DNA of 64,000 nt from Pseudomonas yamanorum (GCF_013386765.1 NZ_JACARE010000024.1:221709-285708), one strand, 5' to 3'. Positions 24,589-33,559 are shown, counted from the first letter of the stretch. Notes: generated by a model not told the origin, from the letters alone. Translations and numbers: made by a program.

Positions 24589-26565
24589 CTACTCGACCGC
24601 TATCGGCCCAAGACAGGTGCCCCCGCCGGGTCTTTTCAAATCGACATAGACCAACTTGCGCGACGATACCCCGGTCGGCCCCGTGGCCTTGAATAACCGG
24701 TAAGAAACGACGGCTGACCCCCACGTTTCAACCAGCCCCGGGCGCGTAATCAACGGATTGAATGGCAAGATTGCAATGGGCACCTGCCCGATATCACGAT
24801 GGTCTGTCGTGAGCACCTGATCAAACCATACGTCGGTTCCATCAAAGTGTGCACCACTGCCGTTTTTCGACGGGTAGCTCTTCCAATACAGCCGAACGGT
24901 ATCACCTACCTCGAAATGCACCGTGTTCCAATCGATGCCCATGAACACCCCGGTCCAGGGCTCAGGCTGGGTATCGCAGGCAATAAAGTCACGTGGGCTG
25001 TCGTTCAACAACCGGGGCGCTTGTAGACCGGTCAGCGTGTCGAACTCCACCCGTACCGGAGTGAAAGGGCTGCGCTGGCGATTGACGCCGTTATCGGTCC
25101 AGTAATAAACCGGCAAGGCCAGGCTTGAACCAATCGAAATCACTGACCAATGCACCTGGAACGTCACTGTCTGACCGGCGACATCGCCCGGTAGAACTTG
25201 ATAGTCATCGGCAAAAACCGCGTCCGAGCCCCAATACAACTCCAACGACTCTCCTGGAACAGGATTGATATACAGTGGCACTTCAACGGCGACCGGCCCG
25301 GGAAAGTCCACATTGGTCACTACGTCATCACCGGTGGCGCCTTTGACCACGACCCTCGCCAAACCTGGATTGATGGGGTCCGGCCCAATCGGATCGGGAC
25401 CAGCAACCGTCAAATCGACCTCATAAAAGCTATTGGGCGAGTCTTTCGTCGCAGCGCCACGCTGGAACACATAGTGCACGCGCACGGGGTAACGAGTATC
25501 GAAGCCGCCGACCGTGAGAACGGGCCAAGGCACCGTCACCGGAATCGGCCAGTTTTGGACCGCACCTATCGTAACGGGCGCCAGGGCCTGGCCATTCCAA
25601 AAGGTGAAGATCCTGTCGCCAGGGTCCGCGTCGAAAATCTGAGGCAGTGACACCGTCACCGTTTGGCGCGCATCGTCCAGGTTTATCAGGCCATCAGCCT
25701 CGGCCAATGGCACCTGAGGGCGCGGCAGGTCGGGCAAGCTCACCAAGGACACCTCGACCGACACCGAAGCCGAGAAGGGTCCGACGACGCCTGCCCGGTC
25801 GGTAAGGGTATAGGAGGCAAACCTTGGGCCTTCACCGGAGGCCCGCACAACAGCTGCCGGAAAGAATACAAAAATGGGCGCACCTTCGACCTGTGCCCGT
25901 TCAATAACCACGGTGTCCACTTCGTCGACATTGGGAATATCTCCCCAGTAAAACGTCACCGTATCTTCCGTTTTAATGTCCGGCCAACGAACGAGCTCCG
26001 CCCTGACCCCGCCATGCGTATTCAGGTAGTCCTCGGTCACACCATCGCGCTGGACCTGCTCATCAAATACCAGTTGCGGGCCGGGGTTGCCAAAATTGGG
26101 AGCAGTCTTGTCGACATTGACAAAGGTTGGGAACGACTGGGTCAATGGCAAAAAAACCGAGCTGACCTCATAAGTCAACCTACGAATGCCACCCGTGGAC
26201 AAGATCCTCGCTGGCAGCTCTTCGATCAGAGGAAAAACCAGATCAGGGTCGTACGGTCCGACAATTTCGCGTACATGCTCGCTTACCCCCTGCCAGAAGT
26301 ACTCCACACGTGTGACTTGCAGGGGATTGTCAGCGAAATTGACCGGCCACACGCGCTCAATCGTCACCTGCAACGGCTGGTCTTGCAGAGCCAGCGGAAG
26401 GGTGTAGGCCGCTTCATCCCACAAGAGAGGCAGTGCCTGGGTAGGGATCGGGTTATCCAGAGTCAGAATTGATGGCCCATCACCCCGTGGGCGACGTGCC
26501 GGCTGGGCAGCCGATTGCTCCGGGTCAATAGGCAGCGGATCTGAGGGCAAGTTCGAATGAGACAT
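24589..26565 (-). CDS. Leaderless Ig-like repeat protein, paralogue B
   Basis: 658 residues, five to six Ig-like modules (PGDRIFTFWNGQALAPV, PGESLELYWGSDAVF, VGDTVRLYWKSYPS are equivalent positions in successive modules). The N-terminus is polar and proline-rich with ARRPRGDGPSILTLDN, and the C-terminus is KRPGGGTCLGPIAVE with a cysteine at the same place as in paralogue A. ATG at 26565 has AAGGAG 8 bases upstream. No export signal seen. Separate transcription from paralogue A is likely because a terminator lies between them. Tandem duplication followed by divergence is the simplest origin. Function unknown. Confidence 0.72.
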   Translation of the reverse strand: MSHSNLPSDPLPIDPEQSAAQPARRPRGDGPSILTLDNPIPTQALPLLWDEAAYTLPLALQDQPLQVTIERVWPVNFADNPLQVTRVEYFWQGVSEHVREIVGPYDPDLVFPLIEELPARILSTGGIRRLTYEVSSVFLPLTQSFPTFVNVDKTAPNFGNPGPQLVFDEQVQRDGVTEDYLNTHGGVRAELVRWPDIKTEDTVTFYWGDIPNVDEVDTVVIERAQVEGAPIFVFFPAAVVRASGEGPRFASYTLTDRAGVVGPFSASVSVEVSLVSLPDLPRPQVPLAEADGLINLDDARQTVTVSLPQIFDADPGDRIFTFWNGQALAPVTIGAVQNWPIPVTVPWPVLTVGGFDTRYPVRVHYVFQRGAATKDSPNSFYEVDLTVAGPDPIGPDPINPGLARVVVKGATGDDVVTNVDFPGPVAVEVPLYINPVPGESLELYWGSDAVFADDYQVLPGDVAGQTVTFQVHWSVISIGSSLALPVYYWTDNGVNRQRSPFTPVRVEFDTLTGLQAPRLLNDSPRDFIACDTQPEPWTGVFMGIDWNTVHFEVGDTVRLYWKSYPSKNGSGAHFDGTDVWFDQVLTTDHRDIGQVPIAILPFNPLITRPGLVETWGSAVVSYRLFKATGPTGVSSRKLVYVDLKRPGGGTCLGPIAVE

Positions 26566-26810
26566 GGTCACTCTCCTTGAGCAATCTATCGATAATCGAC
26601 CGTTGAATACCGCCCTGGCGCTGGCCAGACCGACAAGGTCAGGGAGATGATTAAATGCCCAAAAAAAAGCGCCGGATACTGTCGGAAATAACAGGTAGCC
26701 GTGAGTTTCAAGCTGTGCTCAAGGGTATGAAAAGCCTGAAAATGTCGAACGAAATCAGGTACACCTAGGAATGCAGGGTGCTGGGCAGCATTGCGCTGCC
26801 CCCACTTTAT

Positions 26811-27503
26811 TCAGACCGGCGGTAACAGCCAATTAATCGGCGCTTCACCGTTCTGCTCAAGAAACTTGTTGGCGCGACTGAAGTGCCCGCAGCCAATAAA
26901 CCCTCTATACGCCGACAACGGCGACGGATGCACCGACGTCAGCACCAGGTGCTTGGTGGCGTCGATCAGCTTCTGCTTGCCCTGCGCGTGGGCGCCCCAC
27001 AGCAGGAACACCAGATGCGGCTGATGCTCGCTCACCAGCTCGATAATCCGATCGGTAAAAAACTGCCAGCCCTTGCCCGCGTGGGCGTTGGCATTCGCGC
27101 GCTCCACCGTCATGGTGGTGTTGAGCATCAGCACGCCCTGGTCGGCCCAGCTTTGCAGGTAGCCGTGGTTGGGGATGTCGATGTTCAAGTCGCGCTTGAG
27201 TTCTTTATAGATATTGACCAGCGACGGCGGCGCCGGCACGCCCGGTTGCACCGAGAAGCACAGGCCATGGGCCTGGCCCGGGCCGTGGTATGGGTCCTGG
27301 CCGAGGATCACCACCTTGACCTTGTCCAGGGGCGTTGAGTTGAGTGCGTTGAAGATCATCGGGCCCGGCGGGTAGATCTCCTTGCCAGCGGCGTGCTCTT
27401 GGCGCAGGAATTCGCGCAACTGGGCCATGTACGGCTGGTCGAACTCGTCACGCAGGGCGTGTTTCCAGCTGGGTTCGAGTTTGATACGGTCGTCGGTGGT
27501 CAT
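26811..27503 (-). CDS. ung: Uracil-DNA glycosylase
   Basis: 230-residue family-1 UDG that removes uracil from DNA to start base-excision repair. The water-activating motif GQDPYHGPGQAHG is present with the catalytic Asp at residue 70, and the leucine loop HPSPLSAYRGF is intact. ATG at 27503 gives the standard N-terminus; the longer frame adds seven atypical residues. A 7-bp GC hairpin without a T-run follows the stop (26783-26801). Confidence 0.97.
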   Translation of the reverse strand: MTTDDRIKLEPSWKHALRDEFDQPYMAQLREFLRQEHAAGKEIYPPGPMIFNALNSTPLDKVKVVILGQDPYHGPGQAHGLCFSVQPGVPAPPSLVNIYKELKRDLNIDIPNHGYLQSWADQGVLMLNTTMTVERANANAHAGKGWQFFTDRIIELVSEHQPHLVFLLWGAHAQGKQKLIDATKHLVLTSVHPSPLSAYRGFIGCGHFSRANKFLEQNGEAPINWLLPPV

Positions 27504-27635
27504 GGTTGTATCCAGAAAAAACAATGGTGCGAACCCTAGGAAAGCCCACCCTGCTTGTCAATTGATCTGACGCAGAACCGGCACTTTCCCGCGAAGCGAT
27601 CATACTGAACCTTCACTTTCTCGATTGAGGTCATG

Positions 27636-28748
27636 ATGAACCTGCACTTCGAAGAGCTGATTGGCACGGGCGGCGCCCGCGTCGGCGTCGCCAGTCTGGA
27701 CGCTGAGAAATCCCTCAACGCCCTGTCCCTGCCGATGATCCTGGCCCTGGCCGAACGCCTGGATGCCTGGGCCAAAGACCCGCACATCGTCTGCGTGTTG
27801 TTGCGGGGCAATGGCCCCAAGTCCTTTTGCGCCGGCGGTGAAGTGCGCAGCCTGGCCCAGGCCTGCCGTGAACATCCCGGTGAAGTTCCGGCGCTGGCCG
27901 CGCAGTTTTTCGCCGCGGAATACCGTCTCGACTACCGCCTGCACACCTACCCCAAACCACTGATCTGCTGGGGCCACGGCTATGTGCTGGGCGGCGGCAT
28001 GGGCTTGCTGCAAAGCGCCGCGGTGCGCATCGTCACCCCGAGCAGCCGCCTGGCCATGCCGGAAATCAGCATCGGCCTGTACCCGGATGTGGGCGCCAGT
28101 TGGTTCCTGTCACGCCTGCCCGGCAAGCTGGGTTTGTTCCTGGGCCTCACCGGCGCTCACATGAACGGCCGCGACGCCCTGGACCTGGGCCTGGCCGACC
28201 GTTTCCTGCTGGATGAACAACAGGACGAACTGCTCGAAGGCCTGCTGCAGTTGAACTGGCAGGAACAGACCGAGATGCAACTCAACAGCCTGCTCAAGGC
28301 CCTGGCCCAGGAAGCCACCGGCCAGTTGCCCGAAGCCCAATGGCTGCCGCGCCGGGCGCAGATCGACGAATGGCTGGATGTGGGAGATGTGCGCTGTGCG
28401 TGGCGCGCCTTGAGCCAATTGCGCGACCACGCAGACCCGCTGTTCAACCGCGCCGGCAAGACCCTGAGCGAAGGCTGCCCGCTGACCGCGCACCTGGTGT
28501 GGGAGCAGATCCAGCGGGCGCGGCATCTGTCCCTGGCCCAGGTGTTCCAGATGGAATACACCCTGAGCCTGAACTGCTGCCGCCACCCGGAATTCAGCGA
28601 AGGGGTGCGGGCGCGGCTGATTGACAAGGATCAACAGCCTCACTGGCACTGGCCGGATATCAACTTGATCCCCGAGGCGGTGGTGCAGGCGCACTTCCAC
28701 AAGGTGTGGGAGGGGCGGCATCCGCTGGCGGATTTGTCTGACTATTAA
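27636..28748 (+). CDS. Crotonase-fold hydrolase, 3-hydroxyisobutyryl-CoA hydrolase-like
   Basis: 370 residues, the length of the HIBCH subgroup rather than of simple enoyl-CoA hydratases (about 260). It has the oxyanion-hole stretch SFCAGGEVRSL near residues 64-74 and the HIBCH-type active site MPEISIGLYPDVGASWFLSR, whose Glu is the catalytic residue in that subgroup. The expected reaction is 3-hydroxyisobutyryl-CoA to 3-hydroxyisobutyrate in valine catabolism, although pseudomonads often carry several paralogues of unclear substrate. Tandem ATGs at 27633/27636; the second is better spaced from GAGG. Confidence 0.85.
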   Translation: MNLHFEELIGTGGARVGVASLDAEKSLNALSLPMILALAERLDAWAKDPHIVCVLLRGNGPKSFCAGGEVRSLAQACREHPGEVPALAAQFFAAEYRLDYRLHTYPKPLICWGHGYVLGGGMGLLQSAAVRIVTPSSRLAMPEISIGLYPDVGASWFLSRLPGKLGLFLGLTGAHMNGRDALDLGLADRFLLDEQQDELLEGLLQLNWQEQTEMQLNSLLKALAQEATGQLPEAQWLPRRAQIDEWLDVGDVRCAWRALSQLRDHADPLFNRAGKTLSEGCPLTAHLVWEQIQRARHLSLAQVFQMEYTLSLNCCRHPEFSEGVRARLIDKDQQPHWHWPDINLIPEAVVQAHFHKVWEGRHPLADLSDY

Positions 28749-28759
28749 GTAAGCGCTCG

Positions 28760-29194
28760 TCAGCGCGTTGAGCCTTCCAGCGTGAAGGCGCAATTATCGG
28801 GCTGACGGTCGTCGCACTGAAATATCTGTTGCCCGAAAACGTCAGTGCCGGGTCGCCAGTGCGTGGTATCTGCCAGCGACATCGTCCCTGCGCTGCGGAC
28901 CGAGCCGTACCTCAAGGCGACCATATTCTCCCTTGCCGTTTTATAAAGGCACTTTTCCAGATAGCCATTCTTGCGTTCACCCGGCTCCCTTGGAATAAAA
29001 ATCGCCCCCACGAATGTTTCCACGAAGTCCTGGCCGTCCATTGGCGGGCTTACCCATGGGGAGTCTTTGGCAGTTCCCTGAAAGTGCCCATCAACGTACC
29101 GGATGGCACTCGGATACGGGCAGGCTTGCGCTGCTGCTAACGTGTTAATGCCGAAAAAACCAAAAAATAACAAATAGAGCGTACTGGCTCTCAT
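28760..29194 (-). CDS. Small exported protein, DUF3757-like
   Basis: 144 residues with a signal peptide (MRASTLYLLFFGFFGINTLAAAQA) and a short mature domain containing three cysteines and the order CPYPSAIRYVDGHFQGTAKDSPW ... ECLYKT-like ... IFQCDDRQPDNC. The pattern resembles the Pseudomonas DUF3757 family of small periplasmic or secreted proteins, but the assignment is from memory and only moderate. ATG at 29194 is chosen because the signal peptide begins there. Convergent with the HIBCH-like gene 11 bases away. Function unknown. Confidence 0.65.
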   Translation of the reverse strand: MRASTLYLLFFGFFGINTLAAAQACPYPSAIRYVDGHFQGTAKDSPWVSPPMDGQDFVETFVGAIFIPREPGERKNGYLEKCLYKTARENMVALRYGSVRSAGTMSLADTTHWRPGTDVFGQQIFQCDDRQPDNCAFTLEGSTR

Positions 29195-29313
29195 CCCATG
29201 GGCTCCGTCAATCGATGTTGAAAACGACACGTCAAATAGACGACCGCCTCCAACTAACAACAGCCGTGCCCCCTAGTCTAGCTGTCAAATATGACAGTAC
29301 CGACCAGCGGTAT

Positions 29314-29340
29314 AAAAAACGGCGCCTGAGCGCCGCTTTT
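29314..29340 (-). terminator. Terminator after the PYY-rich lipoprotein gene
   Basis: CGGCGC-CTGA-GCGCCG perfect stem at 29320-29335, followed on the minus strand by TTTTTTATA. It lies just past the stop codon at 29354. Confidence 0.85.
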
Positions 29341-29353
29341 CCAACAAATACGA

Positions 29354-29707
29354 TCAGCGATGCCCGCCACGGCCTCCGCCCTGATTGCCGCCGCCCTGGC
29401 CACGGCCACCGCCATTACCCCAGTGGCTCCCCCAACCCTGGTTGGGGTAAGGCCGGTAACCGGCTCGCGGCCCGGCAGGGTAGTAACGAGGTGCGGGCTG
29501 GTAATACCGCGGCGACGGGTAGTAACGCTGCGGTGGCGGATAGTAACCCTGGCGATAATGGTAGTAAGGCCCGCCACCGTAGTAATACGCCGGCGCAGGC
29601 GCCGTGTAGACCTCGGTACCGTAGTAGGCCTGCCCGCCACCGTAATAGGGCGCACACGCAGAAAGGGTCAAGCCGAGCAAAGCGATGAGAAGCAGTCGAC
29701 GATACAT
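29354..29707 (-). CDS. Tyr/Gly/Pro-rich lipoprotein
   Basis: 117 residues. Lipoprotein signal peptide MYRRLLLIALLGLTLSAC with lipobox LSAC and the acylated Cys at residue 18. The mature part is low-complexity, built from PYYGGG, YYP and RYYP repeats, and ends in a Gly/Arg/Asn/Gln-rich tail (GGGRGQGGGNQGGGRGGHR-like). No domain recognised. Similar YXP-rich small lipoproteins are common in Pseudomonas. Position +2 after the Cys is Ala, which suggests outer-membrane sorting. Function unknown. Confidence 0.78.
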   Translation of the reverse strand: MYRRLLLIALLGLTLSACAPYYGGGQAYYGTEVYTAPAPAYYYGGGPYYHYRQGYYPPPQRYYPSPRYYQPAPRYYPAGPRAGYRPYPNQGWGSHWGNGGGRGQGGGNQGGGRGGHR

Positions 29708-29945
29708 GGCGGCCTCCTGGACCGCGGAAGAGCACACCCAGCGACGCTGGGGGGCGGCAAACAGCTTTCACTGATTGACGAAATATCTGACATCAAAATC
29801 TGAATCTGGTGCGATTTCGACATAGATTGATACATCTGATCGTCGCCTCATTGCAGTGCAACCCCGCACCAGCACAACGCACATTCTACGAGCCCTGCGC
29901 CCTCCTCCTCGCGCCAACCCGCGCCGTTGCTGCGCCGGTGCCACT

Positions 29946-29961
29946 TGGCACGACTCTCGCT
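29946..29961 (+). promoter_or_regulatory. Sigma-54 promoter of the guanidine operon
   Basis: TGGCAC-GACTC-TCGCT matches the -24/-12 consensus TGGCAC-N5-TTGCT, with GG and GC exactly 10 bases apart. Transcription would start near 29973, about 40 bases before the riboswitch. Upstream, GTGC/GCAC elements near 29870-29890 could form an NtrC site but are weak. The 464-base gap 29708-30171 holds no gene besides this promoter and the riboswitch. Confidence 0.65.
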
Positions 29962-30013
29962 TTACCTCTCCCGTGCAGGAGTCATCACAGGTTCGCGGCA
30001 CCACAATTTGCAA

Positions 30014-30116
30014 TGGCTGACTAGGGTTCCGGCTCGCTAAGGCGAGTGGCTGGTCCGAGAGTCGGCGACCTCCAGTTGAGGTTACACGGCGGGATAAAAG
30101 CCCGGGAGACAAGCCA
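30014..30116 (+). ncRNA. Guanidine-I riboswitch (ykkC class)
   Basis: The conserved core elements of the ykkC/guanidine-I aptamer are all present in order: CTAGGGTTCCG, then GTGGCTGGTCCGAGAG, then ACACGGCGGGATAAAAGCCC with GGGAGA. The closing helix P1 pairs TGGCT (30014-30018) with AGCCA (30112-30116). Two internal hairpins are visible (GCTCGC-taag-GCGAG type, and ACCTC-cagtt-GAGGT). It lies 55 bases before the ABC binding-protein gene. Ligand binding normally turns expression on. No obvious intrinsic terminator follows, so control may be translational. Confidence 0.93.
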
Positions 30117-30171
30117 CCGTTCACGGTGCCGCGTTGCTCCTGCTCGCCCTTGATCAACTGGAGAAGCATCC

Positions 30172-31239
30172 ATGCCCTCGATACGTTTACCCGCCCTGCT
30201 CGCCGCCGCCTTCGCCGCCGTGGTGAGCTTTTCCGCCCAGGCCGCCCCCAAAGACCATTTCAGCGTGTGCTGGACGATTTATGCCGGCTGGATGCCGTGG
30301 GAGTACGCCGGCAGCCAAGGCATCCTCGACAAGTGGGCCAAGAAGTACGGCATCAAGATCGACATGGTGCAGCTCAATGACTACGTCGAGTCCATCAACC
30401 AGTACACCGCCGGCCAGTTCGACGGCTGCACCATGACCAACATGGACGCCCTGACCATCCCCGCCGCCGGTGGCGTGGACAGCACCGCGCTGGTGGTCAG
30501 CGACTTCTCCAACGGCAACGACGGTGTGGTCATCAAGGGCGAAGGCAAGACCGTCGCCGACCTCAAGGGCATGAACGTCAACCTGGTGGAACTCTCCGTG
30601 TCCCACTACCTGCTGGCTCGCGCACTGGAGTCGGCCGGCCTCACCGAAAAAGACCTGAAAGTGGTCAACACCTCCGACGCCGACATCGCCGCCGCCTTCA
30701 ACACCGATCAGGTCAAGGCCGTCACCACCTGGAACCCGATGCTGTCGGAGATCAAGGCCAAGCCCGGCGTCACCGAAGTGTTCGACTCCAGCAAAGTGCC
30801 CGGCGAAATCATGGACATGATGGTGGTCAACACCCAGACCCTCAAAGACAACCCCAAGCTGGGCAAGGCCCTGACCGGCGCCTGGTTTGAAGTGGTCGCG
30901 CTGATGAACGCGAAAAACGCCGCCAGCACCGACGCCCTGGAACACATGGCCAAGGCTTCCGGCACCGACCTCAAGGGCTTCCAGTCGCAACTGGACACCA
31001 CCAGGCTGTTCGCCACGCCCAAGGAAGCCCTGGCCTTCGCCACCAGCGCGCAGTTGCCGGCCACCATGGGCAAAGTCGCCGAGTTCTCGTTTAAACACGG
31101 CCTGCTGGGTGAAGGTGCCAAGGACACCAACGCCGTGGGCATGAGCTTCGCCAATGGCGTGACCCGCGGCGACACCGCCAACCTCAAGCTGCATTTCGAC
31201 CCCAGCTACGTACAGATGGCCGCCGACGGCACGCTGTAA
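30172..31239 (+). CDS. Guanidine/urea-carboxylase-linked ABC transporter, periplasmic binding protein
   Basis: 355 residues, NMT1/SsuA-like binding fold. Signal peptide MPSIRLPALLAAAFAAVVSF ending SAQA-APK. Belongs to the binding-protein family always found beside urea/guanidine carboxylase genes (TIGR03427-like: FSVCWTIYAGWMPWEYA, DGCTMTNMDAL). Because a guanidine riboswitch controls the operon, the substrate is probably guanidine or a guanidino compound, not urea. SD CTGGAGAAG precedes the ATG. First gene of the six-gene operon. Confidence 0.9.
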   Translation: MPSIRLPALLAAAFAAVVSFSAQAAPKDHFSVCWTIYAGWMPWEYAGSQGILDKWAKKYGIKIDMVQLNDYVESINQYTAGQFDGCTMTNMDALTIPAAGGVDSTALVVSDFSNGNDGVVIKGEGKTVADLKGMNVNLVELSVSHYLLARALESAGLTEKDLKVVNTSDADIAAAFNTDQVKAVTTWNPMLSEIKAKPGVTEVFDSSKVPGEIMDMMVVNTQTLKDNPKLGKALTGAWFEVVALMNAKNAASTDALEHMAKASGTDLKGFQSQLDTTRLFATPKEALAFATSAQLPATMGKVAEFSFKHGLLGEGAKDTNAVGMSFANGVTRGDTANLKLHFDPSYVQMAADGTL

Positions 31240-31251
31240 GAGGACCCGGCC

Positions 31252-32067
31252 ATGCGCCTGATCAACCGTCACCCGGAACGCTCCAGCCGCCTGTTGTTGG
31301 TGCTGCTGCCCTTCGCGTTGCTGCTGTTCGCCTACTTCGTGGGCTCGGCCGAACGCCTGGCAGACAACCCCAACGACAAGCTGCTGCCCAGCGCCGTGCA
31401 AATGGGCGACGCGGTGAAACGCCTGGCCTTCAGCGCAGACGCTCGCACCGGCGAATACGTACTGTGGCAAGACAGCGCATCGAGCTTGCGCCGCCTGGCG
31501 ATTGGCCTGGGCATCAGCGCCCTCGCCGGCCTGTGCCTGGGCATCGCCGCCGGTACCTTGCCGCTGTTCGGCGCACCGTTGTCGCCATTGCTGACGGTGC
31601 TGTCGATGGTGCCGCCGCTGGCGATCCTGCCGATCCTGTTCATCGTGTTCGGGCTTGGGGAATTGTCGAAAGTGATGTTGATCGTGATCGGCATCACCCC
31701 GGCCCTGGCGCGGGACCTGGAACAGCGAGCGCGGGAAATTCCCGTGGAGTTGCTGGTGAAGGCGCAGACCCTCGGCGCCTCCACCTGGACCCTGATGCTG
31801 CGGGTGGTGTTGCCGCAATTGCTGCCGCGCCTGCTGATCTCCCTGCGCTTGATGCTGGGCTCGGCGTGGCTGTTCCTGATTGCGGCAGAAGCCATCGCCT
31901 CCACTGACGGTTTGGGTTACCGGATATTCCTGGTGCGCCGCTACCTGGCGATGGACGTGATCCTGCCCTACGTGGTGTGGATCACCCTGCTGGCCTGGCT
32001 GATGGACTGGGGCCTCAAGGCCCTGACCCGGCGTGCGTTCCCCTGGTACGAAGGAGCGCGGGCATGA
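31252..32067 (+). CDS. ABC transporter permease of the guanidine operon
   Basis: 271 residues, BPD_transp_1 family permease of the nitrate/taurine type, with about six helices. The EAA-like loop is seen around ELLVKAQTLGASTWTLMLRVVLPQLLPRLL near residues 165-195. An N-terminal helix (LLLVLLPFALLLFAYFVG) opens the protein. It begins 12 bases after the binding-protein gene and overlaps the ATPase gene by 4 bases (ATGA), so the importer is translated as a unit. Confidence 0.9.
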   Translation: MRLINRHPERSSRLLLVLLPFALLLFAYFVGSAERLADNPNDKLLPSAVQMGDAVKRLAFSADARTGEYVLWQDSASSLRRLAIGLGISALAGLCLGIAAGTLPLFGAPLSPLLTVLSMVPPLAILPILFIVFGLGELSKVMLIVIGITPALARDLEQRAREIPVELLVKAQTLGASTWTLMLRVVLPQLLPRLLISLRLMLGSAWLFLIAAEAIASTDGLGYRIFLVRRYLAMDVILPYVVWITLLAWLMDWGLKALTRRAFPWYEGARA

Positions 32068-32828
32068 GTTTTATCAGCGTCAACAATGTGTGGCAGCGCT
32101 ATGGCGACCAGGTGGTGCTGGAGCGCCTGAACCTGCACGTGGCCGAAGGCGAGTTCTGCACCCTGGTCGGGACTTCCGGCTGCGGTAAATCGACCTTCCT
32201 GCGCCTGCTGCTGGGCCAGGAAACCGCCAGCCACGGCGAGATCCTGCTGGACGGTAAACCATTGGCCGCCGAGCCCGACGCCAGCCGTGGCGTGGTGTTC
32301 CAGCGCTACTCGGTGTTCCCGCACCTGACGGTGCTGGACAACGTTGCGCTGGGCCTTGAATTGCCGCGCTCACCCTTGCTCGGCCGGCTGTTCGGCAACG
32401 CGAAAAAACAGGCGCGGGAACAGGCAGCGGCGCTGCTGCATAAAGTCGGTTTGGGCCACGCCCTGGACAAGTACCCGGCGCAGCTCTCCGGCGGCATGCA
32501 ACAGCGCCTGGCCATCGCCCAGGCGCTGATCATGAAGCCGCGCATATTGCTGCTGGACGAACCCTTCGGCGCCCTCGACCCGGGCATTCGCAAAGACATG
32601 CACCTGCTGTTGCTGGAGCTGTGGCGCGAAACCAGGCTGACGGTGTTCATGGTCACCCACGACCTGAGCGAAGGCTTCAGCCTTGGCACCCGCTTGCTGG
32701 TGTTCGACAAGGTGCGCCTCGACCCGCACGCCCCGGGCGCGTATGGCGCCCGCATCACCTACGACATCCCTTTGAACAGCGAGCGCCGCAAGGCGATCGC
32801 CGCCGAACTTGGAGCCACTTCCAAATGA
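32064..32828 (+). CDS. ABC transporter ATPase of the guanidine operon
   Basis: 254 residues. Walker A GTSGCGKST near residues 36-44, Q-loop in FQRYSVFPHL, signature LSGGMQQRLAIAQAL, Walker B ILLLDEPFGALDP and the H-loop His in MVTHD are all intact. Typical of the SsuB/TauB-like ATPases. Overlaps the permease by 4 bases and the next gene by 4 bases (ATGA at both ends), consistent with tight coupling. Confidence 0.93.
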   Translation: MSFISVNNVWQRYGDQVVLERLNLHVAEGEFCTLVGTSGCGKSTFLRLLLGQETASHGEILLDGKPLAAEPDASRGVVFQRYSVFPHLTVLDNVALGLELPRSPLLGRLFGNAKKQAREQAAALLHKVGLGHALDKYPAQLSGGMQQRLAIAQALIMKPRILLLDEPFGALDPGIRKDMHLLLLELWRETRLTVFMVTHDLSEGFSLGTRLLVFDKVRLDPHAPGAYGARITYDIPLNSERRKAIAAELGATSK

Positions 32829-33550
32829 CCGACTCAACCCAATTGTTCCCACCCTTCGCCGAGGAAATGCTCCCCGGCGGCGGCCACCGTTCCTTCGTGC
32901 TCAAGCGCGGCCAACTGCTGCGCCTCACCGACATTCGCGGCGGCGCCAACGTCAGCCTGACCCTGCTCAATGCCAATGAAAAAACCGAGCGCCTGAACCT
33001 GCCCGACAGCCTCAAGTGCCAACACACCGCCAAGCTCACCAGTGGCCATTGCCTGTACTCGGACATGGGCCGCGTGCTGGCCGCGATCACCGCCGACACC
33101 TGCGGCTGGAGCGACAGCATCGGCGGTGTGTTATGCGCCTCCGAGGTCGCCGAAAAATATGGCAAGGGCCGCTATCAAGAGCTGCGCAACGGCTTCTACC
33201 GCAACGGCACCGACAACCTGCTGGTGGAACTGGGCAAGTGGGGCCTGGGGCTTTCCGATCTGCTGATGACCCTCAACCTGTTCAGCAAAGTCACGGTGGA
33301 TGACGCCGGCGGCCTGCACTTTGCGGCCGGTCATTCCAAGGCCGGCGACTACATCGAACTCTATGCACCGATGGACACGCTGGTGGTGCTCACCGCCTTG
33401 CAACATCCCATGGACCCCAACCCCGAATACGCGCCGCAACCGCTGAAACTCAGCTGGATGAACGCCGACAAAAGCGTCGCCGAACACTGCCGCACCTCGC
33501 GCCCGGAGAACGAGCGCGGCTTTATCAACACCGACCGTCTGTTCGCCTGA
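32825..33550 (+). CDS. Carboxyguanidine deiminase subunit (urea carboxylase-associated protein 2, DUF1989)
   Basis: 241 residues of the DUF1989 family. It carries the family's metal-site region (GGANVSLTLLNANEKTERLN, CLYSDMGRVLAAITADTCGW) and is the larger UAAP2-type partner. Earlier annotated as urea amidolyase-associated; the UAAP1/UAAP2 pair is now assigned as carboxyguanidine deiminase CgdA/CgdB, which converts carboxyguanidine made by the carboxylase to allophanate. Which of the two letters applies is not decided here. ATG overlaps the ATPase stop by 4 bases. Confidence 0.85.
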   Translation: MTDSTQLFPPFAEEMLPGGGHRSFVLKRGQLLRLTDIRGGANVSLTLLNANEKTERLNLPDSLKCQHTAKLTSGHCLYSDMGRVLAAITADTCGWSDSIGGVLCASEVAEKYGKGRYQELRNGFYRNGTDNLLVELGKWGLGLSDLLMTLNLFSKVTVDDAGGLHFAAGHSKAGDYIELYAPMDTLVVLTALQHPMDPNPEYAPQPLKLSWMNADKSVAEHCRTSRPENERGFINTDRLFA

Positions 33551-33559
33551 GGACCTGCC

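Noticed and set aside
26783..26801. Rho-independent terminator after ung
   Set aside because: A 7-bp GC hairpin exists but no T-run follows on the minus strand.
29870..29895. NtrC enhancer for the guanidine operon
   Set aside because: GTGC-N6-GCAC symmetry is present, but the half-sites are in the opposite order to the GCAC...GTGC consensus, so it was not listed as a feature.
30117..30171. Intrinsic terminator as riboswitch expression platform
   Set aside because: No GC stem followed by a T-run is visible between the aptamer and the ATG; control may be translational or use a structure not found by eye.
30187..31818. 543-residue open frame antisense to the ABC transporter genes
   Set aside because: Shadow frame: GQHVHH-rich, no motifs, covers two real genes in the opposite direction.
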